In this document: one piece after another, positions 58,574-64,000 of the stretch
Layout of the letters: each line of letters begins with the position of its first letter
Numbering within the stretch: position 1 is the first letter of the stretch
Assembly: GCF_003112435.1 (NCBI RefSeq)
Contig: NZ_BDOQ01000007.1
Span: forward strand, 161,410 to 225,409
Length of the DNA: 64,000 nt
Reading direction: 5' to 3'
Origin: Novimethylophilus kurashikiensis
GTDB taxonomy: Bacteria > Pseudomonadota > Gammaproteobacteria > Burkholderiales > Methylophilaceae
Made by a program: the position numbers and the translations under genes
The notes under the pieces: generated by a model
The model's input: the letters and a program-made list of their open reading frames with translations, nothing else
What the model was told of the DNA's origin: nothing
Database searches by the model: none

Positions 58574-59194
58574 ATGAAGAAGCAGATTCATATTTTCGGT
58601 GGCGGCACATTGCAACATGTTCGTAGCCATCTGGCGTTGTGCGCTCCTGCGTATGGCAATACGGCAAGACTTCTGGCGCAAGCTTTTGAAGAATCGCGGC
58701 CAGGGCAGGTTGGTTTGCATCTTACCAAGATGGCCGACCCGGCTTCAAACATGGTCACCAATGATGATGTGGCGGCGCGCGTCGCCAAGGTGCTGGATGA
58801 TGAACGCACGACGGCGATTATTTTTAACGTCGCCCTGTGTGATTTTTCTGGCCAGATTGCTGATGAGCCTTCGGGCAAGTATGCATCACGCTTGAAGTCG
58901 AGGAATGGTGAGGAAGTAATGCACCTGACCCCGGTACCCAAGCTGTTGTCTGCCATCAAGGTCATTCGCCCCGATATCACCTTGGTCGGCTTTAAGACCA
59001 CGGCGGGCGCATCACTGGAAGAGCAGCGTGATTTGGCGTGGGCGCAGATTAAGGAGTCGAAGGCTGACTATGTTTTCGCCAACGATACGGTGACGCGCGT
59101 GAATCAATTGGCGCGTGCAGTCGGCGCGACAGAGCGTGCGGCACGTGAAGTGCTTTTGGCCAAGCTGGTTTCTTCTCTGGAGGGCCTGCTATGA
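58574..59194 (+). CDS. CoaB-like (phosphopantothenoylcysteine synthetase-like) protein
   Basis: This 206-residue Rossmann-like protein resembles the CoaB half of Dfp: a nucleotide loop (IFGGGTLQHVRSH), FNVALCDF where CoaB has AAVADF, GKYASRLKS as the KIKS-like turn, and LLSAIKVIRPDITLVGFKTT followed by ADYVFANDT, matching the VGFAAET and ivaND segments. It would activate a carboxylate by CTP or ATP in the classic reaction. It is shorter than CoaB; the substrate may differ. Ribosome site AGGAGG; start of a coupled operon. Confidence 0.7.
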   Translation: MKKQIHIFGGGTLQHVRSHLALCAPAYGNTARLLAQAFEESRPGQVGLHLTKMADPASNMVTNDDVAARVAKVLDDERTTAIIFNVALCDFSGQIADEPSGKYASRLKSRNGEEVMHLTPVPKLLSAIKVIRPDITLVGFKTTAGASLEEQRDLAWAQIKESKADYVFANDTVTRVNQLARAVGATERAAREVLLAKLVSSLEGLL

Positions 59195-60054
59195 CAACAG
59201 TCTTTGTGGACGGCGCCGTCGGTACCGTTGGGCGTGCCATCGAGCCATATTTGGCAGACATGGTGCGTGACCGTCTGATTGCCTCGTATGTGACTTTGCC
59301 TGAGGATGCCCGCAAGGATGAATCGACAAGGCGCGCTGCGATGGCGGAGGCGGACATTATCGTGCTTTGCCTTCCTGACGATGTTGCAAGAAGCGCGGCC
59401 CTCATGGCGCGGGCAGTCAATCCAAAGGCGCGTATTCTCGATGCTAGCGCAGCCCACCGGTGCGACAAGACCTGGGTCTACGGACTCGAGGGAATTGTTA
59501 CGTCGGAGGCAATTGCGCTCGCGAGGTTCGTGGCCAATCCGGGATGCTTTGCAACTGCCAGCGTCTTGGCTGCCGCACCGCTTGCTGCACTGTTCGGTCG
59601 AACCCTGCCCATGTCTTTTCATGGCATCACGGGTTACTCGGCAGCCGGTAATAAGGGCGCTGCATCCGCGGCTCCTTACCTGGCTCAGTTCGGCCTGCCT
59701 CACCGGCACCTTCCGGAAATCGCAAAGTATGGCAATGTACTGCCGACGCTGACGACCCTGGTTGGGAATTGGTACAAGGGCATGCTGGTGCAATCGGTCG
59801 TGGACTTGCCTCAGGCTAAGGTTCTTGAGTGCTATCAAGCCTTCTATGCGGGCAAGAGCGGCATTCGAGTTGTCAGTGCTGAAGAAGTCGACTACAGATT
59901 AGACCCGCAAGCGTGCAACGATACGAATGATGTTCTTATCGCGGTCGGCAATAATCCAAGCGGTATGGCTTCTGTGGCGGTGGTGTTGGACAACCTTGGC
60001 AAGGGCTCCGCAGGTAATGCGGCGAATTCCATCAGACTCATGGTGGAAGCATGA
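59191..60054 (+). CDS. ArgC-like N-acyl-phosphate reductase
   Basis: This 287-residue protein follows the type 2 ArgC layout: nucleotide-binding GAVGTVG near the start, catalytic Cys in VANPGCFAT, SFHGITGYSAAG, and the C-terminal GKGSAGNAANSIRLM. ArgC reduces N-acetylglutamyl phosphate with NADPH. No other arginine genes are near, so a different acyl phosphate is possible. It overlaps both neighbours by four bases. Confidence 0.8.
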   Translation: MTTVFVDGAVGTVGRAIEPYLADMVRDRLIASYVTLPEDARKDESTRRAAMAEADIIVLCLPDDVARSAALMARAVNPKARILDASAAHRCDKTWVYGLEGIVTSEAIALARFVANPGCFATASVLAAAPLAALFGRTLPMSFHGITGYSAAGNKGAASAAPYLAQFGLPHRHLPEIAKYGNVLPTLTTLVGNWYKGMLVQSVVDLPQAKVLECYQAFYAGKSGIRVVSAEEVDYRLDPQACNDTNDVLIAVGNNPSGMASVAVVLDNLGKGSAGNAANSIRLMVEA

Positions 60055-60608
60055 CGCCCGAACGATGGGAGTCCCCGCTGAAGCTGCAACTTGTCCCAAC
60101 GGTAGACTCACTTTCATTCCTGACTATGCCGCAAGGCACCACTGGCTTACCTCTTTCACCCCATCCAGGGGCATTTGGGGTTCGCCGGCGGTTTCACACG
60201 CATGAAGGGGTAGACCTTTATGCGCCTGAGGGGACGGAAGTGTTTGCCGTTGAGGCTGGGGAGGTGATTGCGGTCCGCCAGTTTACCGGCCCGGAATTAG
60301 GCCATGACTGGTGGCTTCCAACCTATGGTGTTTGGATAGAAGGGGCGTCCGGTGTCGTGCTGTATGGCGAAATCGAGCCTCATCTGGCGGTTGGCCAGCA
60401 GGTTATGGCCGGTGAGCGTGTTGGAACGGTCCTCCGGGTCCTTAAAGAGGATAAGGGGCGCCCAACCAGCATGCTGCACCTGGAATTGCGGGATAGCGGT
60501 AATACAGCTGACATTGAGTGGCTTGACAACGAAAATCGCCCGGCTGGATTGCTCGACCCTACACCGTACTTGTTGGATGGCGTGGTCAATAATCAGCTAA
60601 ATCAGTGA
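60051..60608 (+). CDS. M23-like (lysostaphin-fold) protein without signal peptide
   Basis: This 185-residue protein has HEGVDLYAPEGTEVFAVEAGEV (about 51-72), giving the H-x(3)-D metal pair of M23 peptidases, and a later LHLEL where M23 has HLHFE. No signal peptide or membrane helix, so it does not look like a cell-wall enzyme of the usual kind. It overlaps the ArgC-like stop (ATGA). It may act on the product of the two preceding enzymes or be a catalytically altered relative. Confidence 0.7.
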   Translation: MTPERWESPLKLQLVPTVDSLSFLTMPQGTTGLPLSPHPGAFGVRRRFHTHEGVDLYAPEGTEVFAVEAGEVIAVRQFTGPELGHDWWLPTYGVWIEGASGVVLYGEIEPHLAVGQQVMAGERVGTVLRVLKEDKGRPTSMLHLELRDSGNTADIEWLDNENRPAGLLDPTPYLLDGVVNNQLNQ

Positions 60609-60616
60609 AAATCTCT

Positions 60617-60648
60617 ACTCCCGTATCAATTTGATGCGGGAGTTTTTC
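60617..60648 (+). terminator. Rho-independent terminator
   Basis: ACTCCCG and CGGGAGT with inner ATCAA/TTGAT pairs, then TTTTT. The following ~130 bases hold no gene that I can support. Confidence 0.85.
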
Positions 60649-60782
60649 ATCCACACCTAAGCGAGCCCCATACCTTTTGCGGCTTTTTCAGCGCAAACCT
60701 CACTCACCCCTCCAGGGAATGGATTCGCGCTAACCCACTGCACCTTTTCATTTCACCGCTAATGGCTTGCTGCCTGACTTGG

Positions 60783-60788
60783 CTATAC
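60783..60788 (+). promoter_or_regulatory. CTATAC element of the 60834 gene
   Basis: CTATAC 46 bases before the ATG. Confidence 0.45.
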
Positions 60789-60833
60789 CAAGGGTAGGGC
60801 AGAAATTCATTCAATACCATTTCGGAGGAAATA

Positions 60834-61235
60834 ATGCATTTTGATAAGTGTTTAACCAAGCTCCTGGACGCGGCGGCTCGGCATAGTGAAGATTCTGGCA
60901 ATCCAGGTGACACGCTGTCAGACGTAAAGGCCATGCTGAAAAGCGCTTGGGACCTCATGGCTGTCAGTCAGAAGCGGCGATTCATCGAAAGCGAAGCAGT
61001 AACCGATGTGATGACCGCTGGCGGCCGAGGCAAACTGACCGTTGAGTCGCAACTCAACATCATCAACACCACGGTGGATAACCTCGGCGAGGTTATCAGC
61101 CTCGAGGGCTATGAAATCAAGGAAGGGGACTTCGGTTTCTATTGGGAAACTGAGGAGATGGCCAGCGAAGATTTTCCGGATAAGGATGACGCAATCTTAG
61201 CGGCACATGCCCACCTGACCGGCACGACCAAGTAA
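60834..61235 (+). CDS. Unknown protein, paralogue of the next gene
   Basis: This 133-residue protein shares with its neighbour the pattern LxKLLxAAxxHxEDSGxPxxTxxDxxxLLxxAWxLMxxSQK in the first 60 residues, and a similar acidic C-terminal half ending in an Ala-rich helix. Ribosome site CGGAGGA. Soluble; unknown function. Confidence 0.7.
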   Translation: MHFDKCLTKLLDAAARHSEDSGNPGDTLSDVKAMLKSAWDLMAVSQKRRFIESEAVTDVMTAGGRGKLTVESQLNIINTTVDNLGEVISLEGYEIKEGDFGFYWETEEMASEDFPDKDDAILAAHAHLTGTTK

Positions 61236-61268
61236 TATCTTAATCAAGCACCAAGAAAGGAAATAAAC

Positions 61269-61670
61269 ATGCTGCAATTTAACGAAATGCTGGAAAAACT
61301 GCTGAAGGCTGCGGATGCCCATGGCGAAGATTCCGGCGAGCCGGACCACACGGTGGGCGATTTGCAAGACCTGCTGCGTAAGGCCTGGAGCTTGATGTCG
61401 CTCAGCCAAAAGCTGGAGCTGATGCAAAGCGACGAGGTCGATAACGTGGTCGAATGCGGCGCGCAGGACGAGTTTGAAGCTGAAGACTTGGTGATGCAGA
61501 TGCGTGACCAGTATGTCGACGTAAAACGCCGCCTGGAAGCACACGGGTTCAGTTTTGTTGAAAATGAACTCGGCACCAAGTGGGAAACTACGGCAGAAAT
61601 CAGTATGGACTATCCAACTTGTTTTGACGCGGTAGAAGCGGCTCACAAGGAAATGGCAGAAGTCCTGTAA
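61269..61670 (+). CDS. Unknown protein, tandem paralogue
   Basis: This 133-residue protein has the same length and N-terminal pattern as the 60834 product (EMLEKLLKAADAHGEDSGEP). The two are a tandem duplication that has diverged. Ribosome site AAAGGAAA. Ends before a terminator. Confidence 0.7.
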   Translation: MLQFNEMLEKLLKAADAHGEDSGEPDHTVGDLQDLLRKAWSLMSLSQKLELMQSDEVDNVVECGAQDEFEAEDLVMQMRDQYVDVKRRLEAHGFSFVENELGTKWETTAEISMDYPTCFDAVEAAHKEMAEVL

Positions 61671-61677
61671 CCACTCG

Positions 61678-61703
61678 AACGGCCCATCCTTGGGCCGTTT
61701 TTC
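61678..61703. terminator. Terminator between convergent genes
   Basis: AACGGCCCA-tcct-TGGGCCGTT followed by TTTC. Confidence 0.85.
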
Positions 61704-61705
61704 AT

Positions 61706-62173
61706 TTATAGAGGCTGGCGGGCGACCATCAGCTTCAAACCTAGGCTCATCAGGGCCTTGTGCCAGAAGGGCATGCTGGTGGGCACCGTGCGCCACATCC
61801 TTGCCAGGAAGGCTTCCTTGGAGGAGGGGGCGTGACTTGCTTCCGTAAGCGGGCCGAATCCGGCCACCCCTGTTTTAAATGAAACCTCGTCGAAGCGGCC
61901 CATGCTATCGAGCTCGTACCAGGTCACGTCAGCGAACGAGTTGGGATGAGGTGCCATCAATTCACACAACTTGTTTGCGTAGGCCGAAAAGCCATTGGTG
62001 ACGGAGACACCCTTATTGTTAGGGCCGTCCGCGATGAGCGCAACGCGCTTAGTACCATATCGATAGACCATCGCCCTGACACCAGCCGTCTCTTCAGCGA
62101 CCAACATCACCGGCGCGCCAATATGCGGGCACTCAAACCCGAACTGCAACATCTCACCCTTCAAAACCGACAT
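61706..62173 (-). CDS. Unknown protein, paralogue of the 63776 gene
   Basis: This 155-residue protein shares with the 63776 product the motifs ADGPxNxGVSxTNGFxAYA and WYELDSxGRFDEVS, and the SPxAPSSxEAF-like segment. Ribosome site GGAGGTG. TATAGT lies 25 bases upstream on the minus strand (62203-62198). Function unknown. Confidence 0.7.
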   Translation of the reverse strand: MSVLKGEMLQFGFECPHIGAPVMLVAEETAGVRAMVYRYGTKRVALIADGPNNKGVSVTNGFSAYANKLCELMAPHPNSFADVTWYELDSMGRFDEVSFKTGVAGFGPLTEASHAPSSKEAFLARMWRTVPTSMPFWHKALMSLGLKLMVARQPL

Positions 62174-62216
62174 AAATCACCTCCAATAACGGTCGCCACT
62201 ATACCCGCACTCGCTT

Positions 62217-62360
62217 TTGCAGTTCAACTTGAAACTTTTGCATACGAACTTGAAAGTCTTGCCGTAGCTGGGCCAAGAGCGCCCTCGACCGCGGCAACAC
62301 AACTCATTGTGCTTCGAGTTATGTTGCAATAATTCTGAGGAGTTTGAAGTTGAATTGCAA
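62217..62360. promoter_or_regulatory. Four copies of a 17-base element in divergent arrangement
   Basis: TTGCA-N4-AACTTGAA occurs at 62217-62233 and 62238-62254 on the plus strand (21 bases apart). On the minus strand it occurs at 62329-62313 (AACTCGAA variant) and 62360-62344 (AACTTCAA variant). The pairs face each other across the intergenic region between the 62173 and 62441 genes. Iteron-like or operator-like. Confidence 0.6.
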
Positions 62361-62389
62361 AGATTGGCCTACATCGAGCAAATCGGATG

Positions 62390-62418
62390 TTGCGGTTATT
62401 ACGTTTCTATGCTATATT
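62390..62418 (+). promoter_or_regulatory. Promoter of the 62441 gene
   Basis: TTGCGG (62390-62395), 17 bases, TATATT (62413-62418). Confidence 0.65.
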
Positions 62419-62440
62419 TGTTTTTTCTGAGGAGGGGATG

Positions 62441-62755
62441 ATGCTGATAAAGAAGAAGGCCGCCAAGGTTATCACCGACGCCACTGCGCAATTAGGCAAA
62501 TTACGGCCATTCTTGAATAAGGACTGTAAAAAGCACATAGAGAAACTCGAGAGGCTTGCGGCCTCTCTAAGTACCTCAATTATGGATGAGCAGCTGCAGC
62601 CTGCGGAAGTGTCCGCCGAAACGCCTATCACCAAAGCTATGTACAAAGAAGGTCTAGCTGCGGCCAATGAGGCAAATTTGAACCTTACCTTTTCTGACCT
62701 AGCCGTTATCTATAAGGCCATGGCCGGCGCTGCGCCGAAGCCGACAAAAGCCTAG
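62441..62755 (+). CDS. Unknown small helical protein, 104 residues
   Basis: Starts at the second of two adjacent ATGs after GAGGAGG. Lys-rich N-terminus (KKKAAKVITDATAQLGKLRPFLNKDCKK) and an Ala-rich C-terminus. Its stop shares CTAG with the stop of the convergent 63333 gene. No family recognised. Confidence 0.6.
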   Translation: MLIKKKAAKVITDATAQLGKLRPFLNKDCKKHIEKLERLAASLSTSIMDEQLQPAEVSAETPITKAMYKEGLAAANEANLNLTFSDLAVIYKAMAGAAPKPTKA

Positions 62756-63333
62756 AAGTCCTTGAACCACTCCGGGTGGGCTGTCTTGTCCACTTCGATA
62801 ATATGCTCCACTGAACTGAGGAATGTCTCCGCCGGCAGTACGCTGCGCGGGGTTCCGGTCATGATGGCGGGCCGAAGCATTCCGTTGTCCGCGTCATTGG
62901 CGCGGTAGACCATAATGATGATGTGCAGCGGGGACAACTTTGCTTCTAGGGCATTGGTGAGGCTGTTTGTCGTCGAAGCATAGAGGCTCAGCAACAATCC
63001 CAGCCGAACACTGTCTTCCTCGCCTGGATAGCCAGAAGTTTTATAAGTCTGCGCATCCGAGGCGACGGTATACGCCAAGGCGCCACGAAGTTCAGGCCAT
63101 AACTTTGGGTTGTTCCTGGCGATAGCGCGAATGGTGGCGAACTTATCCTCTGGTATCGTGCATACCCAGCCCCATTCGGTCGCATAGTCCCAGACGTAGA
63201 AGTACATCGAGGGAACATCGATAATCGATTCCTCGAAGTAACCCGCCTGCCAGCCATTTTCCTCCAGCGTCCTGGCTTGATGCAGGACGGAAGGGTTGGT
63301 CACATCTTTTAGCAGTTCATCCAGGTAGCTCAT
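62752..63333 (-). CDS. Unknown protein, 193 residues
   Basis: ATG 63333 overlaps the upstream stop (ATGA) and is preceded by GGAGGA. It has an aromatic segment (MYFYVWDYATEWGWVC) and helical C-terminal half. Second gene of the 63776 operon. No family recognised. Confidence 0.65.
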   Translation of the reverse strand: MSYLDELLKDVTNPSVLHQARTLEENGWQAGYFEESIIDVPSMYFYVWDYATEWGWVCTIPEDKFATIRAIARNNPKLWPELRGALAYTVASDAQTYKTSGYPGEEDSVRLGLLLSLYASTTNSLTNALEAKLSPLHIIIMVYRANDADNGMLRPAIMTGTPRSVLPAETFLSSVEHIIEVDKTAHPEWFKDF

Positions 63334-63776
63334 ACCAGTTCCTCCAAGTGACCCAATTGAAATAACGCCATCTGCCAATACTCGTAGCTATCGGGGAGAG
63401 TTCGCTCGATGCGCGCCATAAAGGCTTCATTGCTCGAGGGCGAGTGAGGTGGTTCGTGTAGGGGCCTGAATTCGGCGACGCAGCCTGTGACCGACACTTC
63501 ATCAAAGCGGCCGGTTGAGTCGAGCTCATACCATATCCACTGGGACGGTCCGGGGCTAAATCGATTGAGCTCTCGCCGTAAAGCTTCGGCATAGGCGCCG
63601 AAACCATTCGTCGCCGAGACGCCACGATTCTGCGGGCCATCGGCGAGGAGGATGATTCTGGAGTCCTGGTTGGAATAGACCCAGGCATGAATGCCCGAGC
63701 CATCGACAGCTTCTTGGATTTGGATGGGCGCGCCGATATAGGCGCACTGAAGGATGAGGTGCTGCATTGTGGCCAT
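63330..63776 (-). CDS. Unknown protein, paralogue of the 62173 gene
   Basis: This 148-residue protein shares the ADGP...GVSATNGFGAYA and WYELDSTGRFDEVS motifs with the 62173 product. AAGGGG precedes ATG 63776. The promoter is TTGATG-17-TATAGT and is overlapped by a perfect 13-base inverted repeat. It is the first gene of a two-gene operon. Confidence 0.7.
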   Translation of the reverse strand: MATMQHLILQCAYIGAPIQIQEAVDGSGIHAWVYSNQDSRIILLADGPQNRGVSATNGFGAYAEALRRELNRFSPGPSQWIWYELDSTGRFDEVSVTGCVAEFRPLHEPPHSPSSNEAFMARIERTLPDSYEYWQMALFQLGHLEELV

Positions 63777-63862
63777 GCTATCCCCTTCTACAGATGAGAA
63801 ACACTACCTTATTGTTGTCCTGCGCACGAAAACTTACTCAATTATGTCCAGGAACGGGAGCC

Positions 63863-63918
63863 ACTATACGCCGGGTTTTGTAAGGCATCAAGTATGATAA
63901 TGTGTATTATCATACTTG
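63863..63918 (-). promoter_or_regulatory. Promoter of the 63776 operon with overlapping operator
   Basis: Minus strand TTGATG (63891-63886), 17 bases, TATAGT (63868-63863). CAAGTATGATAAT (63889-63901) and ATTATCATACTTG (63906-63918) are exact inverts separated by GTGT and overlap the -35 box, a typical repressor site. Confidence 0.6.
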
Positions 63919-63938
63919 TATTATTGGCAGATTTCCCC

Positions 63939-63944
63939 GTATAG
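63939..63944 (-). promoter_or_regulatory. CTATAC element near the right end
   Basis: CTATAC on the minus strand in GCCTATACGG, 168 bases before the 63776 start. It could be a second promoter of that operon. No gene is visible from here to the window end. Confidence 0.3.
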
Positions 63945-64000
63945 GCCATCTGTATAAGCATATTTGGCCGGCGATAGATGGCAAACAATTAAATCTGTCG

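Noticed and set aside
62199..62204. Plus-strand CTATAC elements at 62199 and 63864
   Set aside because: They are better read as the TATAGT -10 boxes of the minus-strand 62173 and 63776 genes, about 25-90 bases from those starts. No plus-strand gene follows closely.
1..64000. tRNA or rRNA genes expected near cca
   Set aside because: I saw no cloverleaf with the TTCGAATC-type arm and no rRNA segments. A tRNA search program would be decisive.
1..64000. Insertion sequences or integrases
   Set aside because: No transposase or recombinase motifs in any plausible gene, and no terminal repeats with target duplications were noticed.

Overview
The window looks like a 64 kb segment of a large conjugative plasmid (or a plasmid-like integrative element) from a Gram-negative proteobacterium. 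Evidence: F-type mating genes (S26 peptidase, TraF, TraH, TraG, TraN, a TraD-type coupling ATPase), an HD-domain TraI-like protein, Sec signal peptides, a TolC/HlyD/ABC type I exporter, and about two dozen small unknown genes mixed with second copies of housekeeping genes. I see no rRNA, tRNA, transposase or CRISPR array. Codon use is moderately GC-rich and fairly even along the window. The genus cannot be fixed from sequence alone.

Layout. 1-10020: end of an S26 peptidase, a small TopB-tail-like protein, traF, a zinc-ribbon protein, traH, traG, a divergent membrane protein and the TraI-like HD protein. 10.1-17.1 kb: traN, a coupling ATPase, an adjacent coupling-ATPase paralogue with broken Walker motifs, and a small membrane protein. 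17.2-24.2 kb: a hybrid histidine kinase and a complete type I exporter. 24.3-35.2 kb: accessory genes including a ClpP-like protease, a von Willebrand A protein, a ParB/Srx-like protein, a GIY-YIG-like protein, a CxxCxxCC protein, and two HD hydrolases, one of the ppGpp-hydrolase type. 35.2-37.2 kb: a Slam-like outer membrane protein and its probable secreted cargo. 37.2-43.0 kb: an Mre11/SbcD-like nuclease, a Rad50/SbcC-like ATPase whose domains are in circularly permuted order, a coiled-coil protein, and RecJ. 43.1-47.1 kb: an HDOD protein, a CheY, a small secreted protein and unknowns. 47.3-49.9 kb: a coupled operon of CCA-adding enzyme, two Nudix proteins and a BLES03/phosphothreonine-lyase-like protein. 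50-56 kb: small genes, a zinc-metallopeptidase-like protein, a kinase-like protein, an RNA ligase operon and a dUTPase. 56.2-60.6 kb: a structured leader with a 47-residue protein, FtsH, and a coupled CoaB-like / ArgC-like / M23-like operon. 60.8-64.0 kb: two pairs of paralogous small genes and two regulatory palindrome regions.

Regulation. Two promoter classes recur. One is sigma70-like (TTGACA-type box, exactly 17 bases, TATAYT/TATATT). It drives traF, traN, the exporter, recJ, cca, ftsH, the RNA ligase and others. The other is an invariant CTATAC hexamer, usually 25-50 bases upstream of a start codon and often just after a terminator. It precedes more than 20 genes on both strands and has no -35 box that I can see. 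This suggests a plasmid-wide regulon or an alternative initiation mode. Several leaders carry hairpins that could act as attenuators or hide the ribosome site.

The cargo leans toward DNA and RNA maintenance (RecJ, Mre11/Rad50-like, dUTPase, RNA ligase, CCA enzyme, Nudix, ppGpp hydrolase), proteolysis (FtsH, ClpP-like) and cell-surface export (type I exporter, Slam pair). This resembles the gene content of large phages and megaplasmids that carry their own copies of host functions.
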